64,000 bases of DNA from Acanthopleura granulata (Eukaryota; Mollusca; Polyplacophora; Chitonida; Chitonidae). Of the stretch, positions 42,651-55,540 are shown one piece after another (position 1 is the first letter of the stretch; each line of letters starts with the position of its first letter). Position numbers and translations under genes: made by a program. The notes under the pieces are model-generated. The model made no database searches, was not told the origin of the DNA, and worked only from the letters and a program-made list of their open reading frames with translations. The stretch spans positions 20,274,197-20,338,196 of the forward strand of contig JABBOT010000007.1 of assembly GCA_016165875.1 (NCBI GenBank), read 5' to 3'.

Positions 42651-45600
42651 AAGAAGTGATAAAATCTGTACATTAACATCTGACAGTTCATCATCTGTTT
42701 CATATCAGTAAGAAACAGGGGATGTGATAAAACTGTTCATGTCATATGAAATTTATCCGAGTTGAAATTTTGCATAAGTTGCTCGCTTTAACGAAAGTTT
42801 CTTCCACCTGTTTCATAGCTTTCAAATAAAATGAACACCAGTATAAGATTCTCTTAACTCAGATCAGTATAAAAAGAAGAAGAATAAAACGAAGGTCTTG
42901 AAGTTGAAGTGTTGGCTACTTGCGGATGAGAACAGTGTTGTTACAGCGTGCGATTTTAGATGAAAATTCTGGTTCTGTTCTAGGCACAGGGAGATAAAAA
43001 ACAGTTGAACTGAGGAGCTGAGAATTTGTTCATGCTGGGCAGTGTTGATGTAACCGTATTCACTGATAGTTTGGATAGTTTCTCTGGCAGGGAATCAACA
43101 TGGTGGGATCTCTACATATCCGTAGTTGTAGAGGAAAATTCAATTAACGTCGTCAAGTAGTCTTGTCACAAGTGTTACTATAGTTCCCACGACTTCAACT
43201 AATGAAATTAGTTACACACAAAAATATGACTTTATGTCATCACATGTGATACAAAAAGTTTTTTTCACCTGGAGAGGAAGGGGGTTGTTATTCCATAGGA
43301 AAAATCTAGTCAATGGACTTTAAAGTTGTTGAATCGGCTTATAGCATTAACAATAGTAGCGTGGATTAGTATTGTGGCACAGTTACCCATGTTGATATCC
43401 ACGTAAATCTATGACTGTCAAATTAGACCCAAATTCTTCAGCTTAACATTTAAAATTATCTCAAATTACAACTTATAGCTTCGATATGTCTATTCACTGT
43501 AAAATACCTCACTTTAAACATTGAACATTGAATTCCATGTTCTCGGTCTTTCTCGGCCTGAATTTTAAAAATATTTTTAAGTGATACTTGGGCATACGTC
43601 ACTTTTGAATTTCTATATATTGTGGTCGACCTTATGTTTTCTTTTCACTCCGAAATCCAGTGAATCACCCAGCCGAAACTCCAGTAAATTATCCCTCTAA
43701 TGCCACTGAATCACCCTGTCAGACAGTCCTTATCTCTGTAGTTTCCATTGATAGTGCTGGTAACAAGGGCCCCCCTTGTTTCTAAATGGGGTTGGTGCTT
43801 TTTAATATATATTATACCAGCATAATGTCATGAAAAAGTTCTAAGACTGACTGATAATTTGTCTTTGTAATCAGTGGAACTGTATTTAATTCAAATATTT
43901 TTACGCCATTTAAATTCTTCCAATATTGAGTGGAATGAGCGTTCATATAGCTTCGTTCTCGAATAATCTAAACTGTGTTTTGCTGTAATGTGTGGAAATG
44001 AAGTATCGGAGAGTGTAAGCAGGTCACGTGGTTGTCAAGATGTTAAGGATTTGGAGTGTGGTAGTGTTTTGATGGCCAGTCTGTAGGCTTATTATTCTGT
44101 CGATTGTAAAGTTTAATCTAACTCCATCTTGTCTCCTGTGACGCTCCCTGTTAAGGGCCAAAAAAAAAATGAACGAGTATTTAAGCGAACAATGATCAAC
44201 TACCTTTCGTTATTCTTCGCATGTTCCGAGATGAACCGACGATAAGATTATATACGGACAAACTCCTATGCCCGCCAACAACCACTGTGCTACAAGTCCA
44301 GCCGGGGGGAAGTGGGGAATCTAAGATCATGCCTAAAACTTGTGAAGTATTGCTTGTGGATTAGTCCCAATGTACGGATAGAGGCATTGTGGACCTTATA
44401 TATATGTTAACAAAAACAAAAGCTTGAACCACAGTAAAAGGGAGGAGGTGATAAATTCATACCAGCGCGTTTTGCTAAGAACGGTCCAGGTACAACACGC
44501 ATTATATGTTTAAAATCTTACATGATTAAGTCGATATATATGTATTTTGTTTTCAGGTGGAAATATTCTTGACTAAAATTAATTTGCAAAGGAACTGATG
44601 ACGACTTTTGTCACAAATTATTTTCCTCAAGTCACTTTGTTCGGTGTCTCCACTTTTTCCTCCTTTTCTTTTTGAGACAGTCGTCTGGTGGAATTCATTT
44701 CTCGTCTATTTTGAACGTAATGATAAAAATTGGGCACACACCTAGCTACAATTATACCTAAAACAATAACTCACTTTTTTTATCTCTTTCATAGCTTCTA
44801 GGATATTGGTAAAACAACATAAATGAAAGCTTCCACAGCTTCCAACCCAGGAAGAATAGTCTTTGCAGCCGTTGTGAGTTTAAATTGTGCAATATGCGCT
44901 TGGACGTACAGACATGTCTATGCTGAAAATTGACTAAAAATCATTTTAAAAACAAGCTCAAAATTTAGATTTAGATAAATTTAGATATTGAAAGTATTTT
45001 TGTACTGTACGGCCCTTTATCTTTCAAAATGTGTACATATTTATGACGATTCGATCAATGCTTTGGATGATACAAGGCTAATACAAGGAGGAAGTTTGCT
45101 TACCACGGGTCCTTGTATAAAACAATTGATGTATTTTTCAACTGAATGTTGGTAAACAAAGTGGGAAGGTTAAAACAAGGATCGTTCCTATCATGGCTAA
45201 AATCATGGCTCGGAACAGCTTTTCTATATTGTTTATATATCATATAGGTCAGGGCACAAAGCAATCAGGAGCTATTTAAAGCGGCTAAAGCTAACCACTT
45301 TAGATTGCCACCATATTTTACTGGTTTGTCCGCTGTACTCAAAGAGCACCACAGGTTTCAGGCCATCTCAGTGGTGACATTACACAACCCAGAGTAAGGA
45401 ATGGGTTTTATTTGTCTACAAAATAAAGTTTAGTTTTTAAAAACCACATTTTTGTAGGATCCACAGGTTTTAAACCCCAGTATTGTAGTGATTGTTATTC
45501 ATGAATTGACCAGCGTTGATCAGAATTAGGAAACATCGTTTTGCCTCGGCGTAAATAATTCTGTGAAATGGAACCACCATGCAAGCCTATGTATGTTTAG

Positions 45601-47954
45601 ATTTGTCAAAAACTTTTTAAGCGTTTTTGGCAAGATAAGTTTGTTACTGTTCCGCAGCCCAAAGCCCACCCTGTCTTTCATGCGATGACTGATCAATGTA
45701 AACCCCTATAAAATAATTCAACTATTCTCATTTGACCGGCTATAGGCAGCATTTATTAGACAGAGCAATGATGAGATAACAACCATTTATACTTTTAAAC
45801 AGGTATCACGTACATAGGCAAAAGACAGAGAAAACGCAAAAAGCACACAAATATAAAAGAAAACAAGAAATAAAAAACATCAACCTGACAATACAGTTTA
45901 CATTAACGAAAACAAAAAGTGTACACAGTGGTATGTCTTTGGGAACATCTTTGCAAAATACGTATTTTGTGTACGATCCTGAAAACCACTATGCACTTTC
46001 AGTCTCAGTCTGTCTGCTGGTTGAGTTCCCGTGTGACTCATCGACGGCCTTTCTTGCTGGCTCCTTCGAACATCTGAGCAACGATTTCATATACATCTGA
46101 AACTGACTAAAACAACTCGAGTTTATTAGACATTAGTAGAAACTACCCCCTTGGTCTACAGAGAGAGTAGTAAAAACAATTAGAAACAGGAAAAGTTGTA
46201 ATATGCAACTTAGGCTTTATTTCGTTATTATGTGCTTGAAAGGTTATCATACAGTCATTTCACCAGTTCTAGGCTTCGGGAAATCTTTGCTTTAATTTGT
46301 GCTGCGATAGAAGGCGTCAAGGCTGGGAAGTCAACATTTTGAAATTATACTACAAACTTTTTCTCTTCATAACCAATTTCAGTTTAAATCAAAACTTCAT
46401 GGCGCAGAGCTGAGGCATCGATGCTAGAAACAAAAATCACCATATTGTTTTCTTCTTGTTGACGTTCGCAGATTTCAACTACTGACGCTCAGTTTGGGGC
46501 ACGATCGGTGGCTGAGGTTAAATAAATAAATGTATTAAATAAATGTATTTGATTTAAACAACTAAATATGTTGTGTATGTGATATGATCTAAATCAATAC
46601 GATGTTGTATATATTTTATCCAGATGGTTGCACATTTAAAAAGGTTTTATAATTTTCACCTCTCTAAAGCAGTTGCAGATGTATCCCTTTTTAATGAACT
46701 ACAGGGAAATATGTCGCAGCCTTAATTCAAATAATTTACCACTATCGAAGTAGTTAACTGAACAGAGGTTCCAATCTCAACACCTAGTGAATTAATTATT
46801 TCAAAACCAGTTGCGAGTTGCAATCATTTAGCTGAAACGTGAATCACACTCTGACTTTAAATCAGAAATATCGTCAGAAATGCACGTCACACTGGTGGAA
46901 GGTAAATGATTTCTAGCCAAAAGATGCCATAAGCCATTAGATCAGGATCCAGATATCTTTCATATCAAAGCCCCAAGAAATTCAGAGCAGAGTAAACACC
47001 TACCCTTGCACATACCTTAAATGTTGAAAGTCATACATGCATCTTAACCATACAGGTTTTTAAGTTTTATGATTTTGAGCGAACGTAGGTCCTAAGAGTT
47101 CTACAGTTTTGACCTCGTCACCGGTTTCTTCAGAGCTAACTATACAGAAAAAAACTCAATTAGGCCCCATGGTTTCCACTATGGCAGTTTTGTACACATG
47201 CGAATAATGTTCTTTTACATCGAAGGAGTGTAAAATGTGAATGTTGGCTAATGAAAAACGACAAAATAATTGGAATGCATGTGTTTTAATGATAACCCAC
47301 ATGAATTGCTGTCTTCGCTGGTTTTGATGTGAAACTTTGGCTCTACACGTGTGGTTCTGGAGTGAGCAGTGTTGATGCAGTGGATGAAATTCCTTAACGA
47401 ACACGTCTCTTAAAGCGTTTATATCAGTATCGGTTGTATCCGCCGTGTGCCTGAATGGCAACCTGAACTGTTCTCCTCATACCACCTGTCAGCCACTTGG
47501 GGAAACCAGAGGGATGCTAAATTAAGTTGTCTGTGTATATATATCAGAGCGACCTTAACTTATACGGCTTTCATGAAAGACGATTTCTGTATAATGTTCA
47601 TCAGATGAGATCTGGCAATATTAATTTTGTCTGAACAGTAAAATGAGCTAAAATGAGCAGAAAAAACTTTGTATTTCTTTGTGATTCTGCGCACAGAGCT
47701 CTCTACTTCAAATAGGACAAAAATATTTGACGATATCACACATATCCTAAGCAATGTTCATTCTCTGTTCCTCACAAGTATGTTTATATTAAAAGTAGTA
47801 ATATTACACTTTTACAGGTTACTTAATCATGTCAGGCTCAAACGAACATAGCTTGGTGTCCAGTCGACATACTTCAATAAAGGTGACAAATGCCAAACAA
47901 AACGCCTATTTAATCAACATTGTTTCAATTGGCGCTGAAAAAGCAACACATATG
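42651..47954. other. Long non-coding stretch, nothing recognised
   Basis: 5.3 kb of AT-rich sequence without a frame over about 100 residues, SINE, LINE or transposon motif. A small palindrome AACAAGGG-CCCC-CCTTGTT lies near 43766. This is the longest blank part of the window. Confidence 0.45.
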
Positions 47955-48095
47955 GCAATAATTATTTCAATAGGTGTTTGCAGTTGCAAACCCTAATGAA
48001 ATATTATTTCAATAGAGGTTGCGGTTGCAACCAATAATGAAATAATCATTTCAATTGGAGTAACTTATTTCAATATGGATTGCGACAACATAATT
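47955..48095 (+). repeat. Imperfect minisatellite, about three 45-50-bp units
   Basis: Units share ATTATTTCAATAG followed by GTTGC(A/G)GTTGCAA and AATGAAAT: first at about 47957, second at about 48003, third at about 48048, with a partial further unit (ATTTCAATATGGATTGCG) to 48085. Confidence 0.65.
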
Positions 48096-51000
48096 CTTAC
48101 CGTAACATTTGTATTTGCCCACCAACACCGGTTAATCTGATGGCAAAATATGCGAAAATAATTCGTGTTGAAGCGTACACTCTACCCCAAATCACTCGTA
48201 CAAATTGTACAATCATTTTTTTTTCCTGAAAAAAACTTCCCAGGAGCTAAAGTCATAGCAGTCGCGGTTGGTAAAAAAGTTATGTCGTTATGTAGCCCAT
48301 TAGTCCGACACCATCTGCGTCTGTTTTTAACATAATGACAGGCATCGCATACAAAGGTCGGGCTGATAAATGCATCAGAGGTGGAATACACCCAACGACC
48401 GCTTTTCAAATCTAATCTTTGTGCACAAGATCTTTTGGGGGAGAAAACTGCTTTCATAGTTAAAACAATAATTTTGTCTTTTGTTTACGCGAATTCCTTG
48501 ACACACTAATGTTGAAGAGATACATGCGGATTGACCTGCGTTATGTCTATAGTCTGATAGTTAGCGAGGGCATTATTTTTGGACAGAGTGGTCATCGGTT
48601 CACGCCTGAGTAGATGGAACACAAGTTTATTTTAAAAATAAATGGAAAATTTTAAACATGCCAGATGAAATAATATATCTTGATTTATACTGCTTCCAAG
48701 CATACACAGACGTTTACATGTATCAAGATATGCTGGAAAAGGAGACCACCTTCTTGTCGGACTCATGACATGAAGTTTTCAGATTGCGGTAAACCGATGG
48801 TCAGCATACTGTCTCACACTCTCCATGTCAGTCATAGGCCAATGGCGTCACTTCCTTAACACTACTGGTAAAATTCTTTTCTCAAGTTTTTAAAGTGGAA
48901 AACACCATGTGAACAGAATTACGAAGTGAAAATTGTTGTGTTTAACATATCAAATCAAAGGCGTGGCCTGGGATTTTCGAATGGGGTGGAGGGGGAACAA
49001 TCCTTATCCAACAGGCAATAGTCCAGAGGCCGCTTTGGAGGTCCTCAATGGCTGGAGATGAGTTCTCATCACCTTTAACAATAAAATGAGCAGATATGCG
49101 ATCCCAGACTTGGTTTAGTGTCAAACAGGTCCACGAGATATCCACAGGCACCGGAACATCATGGGATGGGGAGGACAAACACTGGAACAAAATGTACTAT
49201 CGCAACGAAATGAACACAAACGCCGGAAGCTCTGGTATTTCAGATGGCTTGTAGCTAAGCGGAGGTTCAGAGTCCACCTAAACTTCCGAAGCTCTAGAAT
49301 AAACTACATGTTTTTCCTTAATTTGTTTCTTTTAATCACAAAGATTTGCCTTAATTTGTCTTAAGTGAGTCAGCTGAGGTACTGCCCCAGTCCGATAGAC
49401 AAGGTTAGAGGAAACCTACAGGCTCTTGCGTTTCCGATAACCTCGTGTTTTTATGGAGATTTCTAGTCAATGAAAACACATCCCTTGCTGGCGGACGCAG
49501 TGGAACATCTCTCCCAGCCCCCCCTTCCCAAAAGGGATGGTCCAAATGCCTCTCAAACGCCGGAATCTCTGGTATTTGTGATAGCCGGTTTATACTGTTT
49601 CTGGTCACTAAATGTATGAAAAGGTGGTGGCGTGTTTTTCGTTTTCCTTTTACACCAATGATAACTGATAAGTATTGTTTAGCCTTTTCTCAAGGTCTCC
49701 AGTAGCTCAAGGCAGGCGGTGGTAGGTCTGTCAAGATGTCGGTTTTTTCATAGCTTGGAATTTTTGCCGTTGCTATGATACCCGACGATCCGAGACAGTA
49801 GCTCTGCTGGCTGGGAAAAATTATCACGGAGTCGATTACAAAATTATGTGTGCATTACGGACAATCAAAATTCAAAATCAGCACTATGAAATGTGTATCT
49901 TGATTCACTTGTACCAATTTATAACAGGAGCAACATTTTAAAAGATATGTTAACATATGCTTCACATGAACCAAGTTTCCTTAAAATCGAACAAAGTCCG
50001 TAATAGAAGTAGCGTCTTGAAAGAAAAGGTAACACGCGCCATAAAGAGAGATAGACAGACGGACGACGCACAACTTGCTTGTAAATAAGCTCTTCAGGTC
50101 TACAACTAGTGGAGCTAAACACGAGTTATCAAGTGAAAAATCAATATTTACCTCGCAAACTTGTAAGTAAATATTCTGTAATGACCGCACTTCCTAATAA
50201 ACGTTAATCACTGTCAGTATGCCACAACACTGAATGAATCGATGAAACAGTAACCTTCCAGTCATAAGTGAGGCAGCAAAACCACCTTTTAGTGGACAGA
50301 ATAAGATCATTTCATACAGGGCACGCGCAACTGTTTAACAGCCATTCAGTGAGGTGCATGTGATTCAAGTGGAGCAACTTGTGTTTTTAATTACCGGTAT
50401 CACTGATATGCGTCTATTTTCTTTCAGTTTTTCCAAGCAAAATTCGAAATATTTGCCCCGTCATGTGTTGTACACTATTAGGGAAATGCAAAATAATAAG
50501 GATAAACATAGCTGTCAAGGATAGCGATGCCGGACTTCAAGCCAGTTGGGCCTGTATGGTATGTCTAAAAGGTTTCTTTCGTTACAACGGTTCAAATACA
50601 GTAGATGTGAGGCCCTTTCCATCCGAAATTTTCAGCTTTACTTCTGCAATAGTTTACACTCACGTGACCTGCAAATATGGGAAGAACTGTGCCTTTTCAC
50701 AGTTCCATCGCAATACACGGCAAAAGTTAGCATTGCAGGAAAAGAAATAAGACCAGATTCGTGATCAAGACGTCAATCTATGTCGGGTAGCATGTTTTCA
50801 GTATTTCGCACCTTCAATTGAGCAATCTTGATCTTTACAGTTTAACTGATGTTTTCTGTCACGTCACAGGAACATATTGGGGAAATTGCGCTTTTTCGTA
50901 CTTTTGCAGCAATTTGTGAACAAAACATGATCTAAATCGTATCAAAGAAATAAAATCAAGATGTCAAGCCACGTCGGGTAGTATGTTTACAAGACTCAAA

Positions 51001-51592
51001 TTCAAAATTTTGGTTTTTACATGACATTACTCCCAGTTCAGTTTATTTGCTCACACACTGAATTTCTCACAGCCTATTGGCTATTACGGAGATCTCCTTA
51101 AAACATCAACATAATAGGTAACAACGTACATGCCTACAACGTACAAAAGTACATATGCTAAGAGAATAAATATACTGAGTTACCACTTATAAAGGGCTAT
51201 CGGGCTAAGTTGAAATAACTTAATTATTCACAACGTTAACATTGTCATTATCATTACCATGGTAAGAAAACCTACCTGTATCATTTATAAATATATGTAC
51301 CCGTTGAAAAAGGAGTTTTATCTTCGTAATTTAGATCTTCACAGCGAAACAAAAGTATTTTAGATTTAAATGGTGAACACTGTGGAAAAAAAAACAGATT
51401 AATTTTCACCGGGTGAAATAATTTGCGTGAGAGTATGTAGCATGTGCTTCCTATGGGTGGCAAATTAAGAGAAAATAAAAAAATAATGACAGGTATATTC
51501 ACACGTTCACATCATATTACAATAATGGCAAGTAGTATCTTCAATAATATTATCCTTAAAAAGGTCTTCCCGAAGAGTGCTGAGCCCCATTC
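48096..51592. other. Non-coding stretch with small direct repeats
   Basis: No gene recognised. AAACGCCGGAAGCTCTGGTA (about 49218) recurs as AAACGCCGGAATCTCTGGTA (about 49556). A reverse-strand 91-residue frame at 48182-48457 contains CDACHYVKNRRRWC but no known domain. Confidence 0.4.
50763..50988 (+). repeat. Diverged direct repeat, about 190 bp apart
   Basis: ATCAAGACGTCAATC then TGTCGGGTAGCATGTTT at 50764-50797 matches ATCAAGATGTCAAGC then CGTCGGGTAGTATGTTT at 50955-50988. Similar spacing of AAGAAATAA before each suggests a decayed tandem duplication. Confidence 0.55.
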
Positions 51593-53656
51593 TCATTCTG
51601 CAGTGCTGAACAGATGAAAAGTTGCCAAAATCATTATATAACGATATGAAATCACTTTACTTAGAAGTAATTTATGGGAGATGAAAAAAAATTTAAGTTC
51701 TTTAATTGAAGAATGGGGAATATGATTAGGTAAACTATTCACGTCCTCAGTTGTTCTCGGGAAAAGAGAGGATTTGTATATACTAAGGCGGCATCTAAAT
51801 ATACGTAGATTTTTATTATACCTTAGGTTATATGTATTATATTCTGTTGGGCGTCTTATTGATAACAGATATTGAAGGCGGGGAAAGTCCATTTACAATT
51901 TTAAAAAATAGCAGAATCCTATGTTGTCTACGCCGAACATACAGTGGTGTCCAAAAAAGTTAATTCAAGAGATGGATGGACGACGCATTCCGCTTGTACA
52001 AGGCAAAGTTGCACGTCGTTGAACGTTCCTCAGTTTTGGGACAAGCGCAATACTACAGTTATCACATAATATGTCGCCATATTCTATTGTGGATCTAATG
52101 AGGCTATTGTATAAAGTTATACACCGTCCCTTGTTAATATAATCTTCACTCTATTTATAATACCTAATTTCCTATTACATTTATTTATGAGTGATCTTAT
52201 ATATTTGTCCCATTTTGTAACTATACAGTTCTCTGTGCATTAAATGTTATCAACCACTGCTTGGTCCATTGAGACAAGCGACCGAGATCTCGATTTATTT
52301 TATTTACAGTTGTAATAAACTGAGTAATCCCTTTGTACAAAGATGTACCATCAGCAAAAATGTTGATATTACATTCCATGTACAAAACTCAAGAGCGGCC
52401 TCCGTGGCTCAGTGGGTTAGCGCGCTGGCGCAGCGTAATGACTCAGAAACCTCCCACCAATGCGGTCGCTGTGAGTTCAAGTCCATCTCATGCTGGCTTC
52501 CTCTCCGGCCGTACGTGGGAAGGTCTGCTAGCACCCTGCGGATGGTCGTGGGTTTCCCCCGGGCTCTGCCCGGTTTTCTTTAGTCATAATGCTGGCCGCC
52601 TTCGTATAAGTGATATATCCTTGAATACGGTGCAAAGCACCAATGAAATAAATAAATCAATCAAAACTCAGAAAAACAAACGGTCCTAAAACAGAACGTT
52701 GTTGAATTTTACATTGAACAGAATATATGTCTGAATCAATTCCATCTAAGCAAACTTAATTTTTCTATCAGATGAATAATTTTTAATCCATGTCAGTAAT
52801 GGGTCCCCAACATTCAACTGTCTCAATTTAAACAAAAGACCATAATGCCAGACTTTATCAAAAGCCTTGCCTACATCTAGGAAAAGTATCATTACCATTA
52901 TCCAGACTTCTTTATGCACCCTGCACAATTTTAGTTAACTGACATGTTGTTGAGTCGCCATGTTCAAATAAAGAATTATTCGATATTAGAAGGTCATCGT
53001 TGATACAATATTCATACAAGGGCTGATATACGACTTTTTCTAGCACTTTAAAGAGAGAGAGGAGGCTGTACAGAAACTGGTCTGTAACTTGGCATATGTC
53101 TATCTCCCTTTGTAAAGACAAGGCACACTCTATATAGTTTGCAAGTTGCTGAAAAGACTCCGGACTGAAGGGAGAAGTCAAGTAGTTTAGTGAGGTGCTC
53201 TACTTTCCGCTGAATTTTTCAGCATGAAACGACTAACTCCATCAGTACCAAAAGCTTTCTTAATATTTGGATTGGACAGAAAATCAGCTATTTTCATTTC
53301 ATATGTTTGTACGCAGTTAAGGCGTGCAGCGGTATAATTGGTCAATGGAGGTAAAACTGGTATTACTGACGGAACAGTTAAATGGCTCAAAAGAATTCTA
53401 CCAAACTCTTTAGCTCTTCAATATCACATGCTACATTTTTATCATTAGTGATTACGGAAGAGAAAGCTGGTTTCGCTTTTGAACCCAGCAAAGACTTGGC
53501 TTCTAAATTGGGCTTAGAAAGTTTTCCCTTTAGTGTTTTACCATATCTTAATATTTCTTTTTTGCAAGCCCAATTGCCACCCCGTACTGCTTTATGTTGC
53601 CCATGACAGATATAAGGATAGGTATAAAGGCACCACCTGTTCAGAACCTCCACCAA
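51593..53656 (-). pseudogene. CR1-like LINE ORF2 (reverse transcriptase), broken and interrupted by a SINE
   Basis: Reverse-strand pieces in order: SLLGSKAKPAFSSVITNDKN (53490); SNPNIKKAFGTDGVSRFMLK (53260-53210, the K-GPDG segment); LSLFKVLEKVVYQPLYEYCI with DDLLISNNSLFEHGDSTTCQ (53060-52950); ILFLDVGKAFDKVWHYGLLF (52880-52830); QRSVLGPFVFLSF (about 52720-52680), the PQGSVLGP motif, directly before a SINE at 52395-52662; then FADGTSLYK (52365-52330), the catalytic F/YADD with the second Asp changed to Gly; and the C-terminal YNLRYNKNLRIFRCRLSIYK and SSLFPRTTEDVNSLPNHI. No RNase H, which agrees with a CR1/L2-type LINE. Catalytic loss, stops and frameshifts make it dead. Confidence 0.85.
52395..52662 (+). 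mobile_element. SINE family A, full length, nested in the CR1-like LINE
   Basis: Best plus-strand copy: head CGGCCTCCGTGGCTCAGTGG with A-box, B-box GTGAGTTCAAGTCC, GCCGTACGTGGGAAGGTCTG, GTTTCCCCCGGGCTCTGCCC, tail TTCGTATAAGTGATATATCC and (AAAT)n. Flanked by AAAACTCAAGA (52384-52394) and AAAACTCAGA (from 52663), a target-site duplication. The RT motifs on either side belong together once the SINE is ignored. Confidence 0.95.
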
Positions 53657-54384
53657 CCATGGTAGGGAATATCATTAGTTTATAAGTATTTACTCGATCT
53701 GATCTCATCCGTTCATTGACTTTTAATCTTTACCGATAATAAATATAACATGTAAATACTTTGCATGCACTTGAAGGTAAATGTGGTGCTAAGTTAATTT
53801 TCTGAGGTAATAAACAATATAGCTTGAGTGACCACCTGTACATGTACAATAGAAGACTAGAAATGGATATAGTTATCAAGAACATTTATATAGCATATAA
53901 TAATGAGAATTGTGGGGAAATACTTACAGTTAGCCTTCCAGAGAGCAGTATGTTATTTTATGGTCAGTATGGTTATTTTATGGTTAATGTTTCGCATAAT
54001 GGAATGGTGATCAAGATTGGGGGAGAGATAATTAGAGGAGCCAGTATATTTATAACAGGGGCCATAGATAGACATGCATAATCATTTGCACGGATATTAA
54101 TGAACCTATCCATTAAAAGAACAGTTGGTAGCAGACTGCTGCTAGTTGTGAGGTATAGACATACAAATTACTTCTGCACAGACTATCGCACGAACAGTCA
54201 GGAGCAAGGTGGTAAAGAGTGTGGGGCATGGAGTACACGAGAAAAGATAGAACCGCATGGATTGCACTGAATGCTCTGATAATTGCATAGAGGTAAGGCG
54301 TGCTTAGGGATATACATGGTGTTTAGATTCAAAGTGTTTAGCGTAGCGCGAAGATTTTATAGGGAGGATATTACAGGCCAACTA
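53657..54384. other. No recognisable gene between LINE ORF2 and ORF1 remnants
   Basis: If ORF1 (54385-55540) and the RT (51593-53656) belong to one element, an endonuclease should lie here. None is visible. Plus-strand frames at 53824-54081 and 54283-54465 have no known motif. Confidence 0.35.
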
Positions 54385-55540
54385 GGCCGTTATCTTTCAA
54401 CCCTTGATATTGCTGGCCCTCGTCACTCTTGCGGTAGTGTAGGTTGCCGTCATATGGCCAGGTAGTGAACACCGCACCCTCTTTCTTCAGTTGTAGTAGT
54501 TTTTAAATGAACCAAATCGCAATGTCGTTAGATCGTCATTTATGTACACTCCTGGATGCTTTTTTAGTAACCTTCTCGCGATGATGAGCTCGGACCGCTT
54601 TCTGTAGGATACAAATCTTGTAATAATTTGATTGGTAGAGCGTCCGCTTTCGGACGGGGAGATCTGGGTTCAAACCTGGATCGGGTCATACCAAAGACTT
54701 TAAAAAATGGTACATCCTGCTTCCTCGCTAGGCGCTCAGCAATAAGAAGATAGAGGATGGACTAGTCGGCCCAGTGTCAGTATAATGTGACTGGGTGAGG
54801 GGGCTTGTTGGGTGTCTTCAGAAAGTCGTCTCGGTGAGTCAGCACGAGATAAATGATATGGTGGAAATCCGTCCTGCATCAAGGAGACACCGCCTTCGTA
54901 TAAGTGAAATATTCTTGAGCAGGGCGTTAAACAGTAAGCATTCATTTATTCATTTGTAATAATTTGATGTTTGTCTGGCGATCTTATGAAGTGTGACCTG
55001 ATATGTCATCTTTACTGAATGTAACATCAATGTCTTTAGCTATCCTATGTATTGCATCGTCGATGGACTCATTCTGGTGAGGTTGAAGTCCATTAACCCG
55101 CAAACAGTTCCCACGGCTATACTGCTCAGCATCGGACTTCAATTCTTGTAGTTCTTCATCGGATGTTTTCAATTTATTTTTCATTTTTTATATTCCAACC
55201 TTGCGCTGGTTAACGTCTACTTGAAATTTTTTTATGGTCTTGTTCTTCTCTTCCAGCTGTTTAATAGGATTTTTAAGATCCTTTGACAAATCATTCATTT
55301 TTTGCTGGCTTACCTGGATAGCGTCACCCAGAGGCTTTATGGCTGTGACCCTTACCTCCTCAATCGTAGCTTCCAATTGCTTTACTACAAACGTTTCGAT
55401 GAGCTCGCTTGGTACGGAGTGTGTATTTCGATCTTCCACAGCCGTAGGTATGCTTCATTAACATTAGCACGCTTCACGCTTGGGTTTGGAATATCTAAAG
55501 ATGCATTCCTCGTTGACTCCGATTGAGGTTTTTCCGTCAT
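54385..55540 (-). pseudogene. Non-LTR retrotransposon ORF1 (coiled coil plus RNA-binding domain), broken, SINE inside
   Basis: Starts at ATG 55540 (MTEKPQSESTRNASLDIPNP), shifts frame near 55430 into IETFVVKQLEATIEEVRVTA and a coiled coil (QKMNDLSKDLKNPIKQLEEK), has one stop at 55185, then DEELQELKSDAEQYSRGNCL with RVNGL and IHRIAKDIDVTFSKDDIS. After the SINE family B insertion it resumes with RFVSYRKRSELIIARRLLKK, HPGVYINDDLTTLR and W--DGNLHYRKSDEG (to about 54385). The 'EQYSR-NCLR--G', '(V/I)RFVSYRKR-EL' and C-terminal 'W--DG' patterns mark a CR1/L2-type ORF1. It lies upstream of, and on the same strand as, the CR1-like RT, so both may be one element. Confidence 0.75.
54633..54953 (+). mobile_element. 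SINE family B, full length, with a perfect 15-bp target-site duplication
   Basis: tRNA-derived head with A-box TGGTAGAGCGTCC and B-box GGGTTCAAACC, body GTCATACCAAAGACTTT, CTAGGCGCTCAGCAATAAG, CAGTATAATGTGACTGGGTG, and tail TCGTATAAGTGAAATATTCT followed by (ATTC/ATTT)n. Flanked by TTGTAATAATTTGAT at 54618-54632 and 54954-54968. It splits the ORF1 reading frame on the opposite strand. The head is different from SINE family A; the tail is shared. Pol III A and B boxes are intact enough to suggest a rather recent insertion. Confidence 0.95.

Noticed and set aside
47955..48095. CRISPR-like array
   Set aside because: Units are contiguous and variable with no unique spacers, and the host is eukaryotic.
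51942..51975. TACAGTGGTGTCCAAAAAAG resembles a Tc1/mariner terminal repeat
   Set aside because: No matching inverted copy or transposase was found nearby, and the stretch lies inside the CR1-like LINE region, so chance similarity is likely.
54633..54700. tRNA gene (A-box and B-box present)
   Set aside because: It is the head of a SINE with target-site duplication; there is no complete cloverleaf with acceptor stem.
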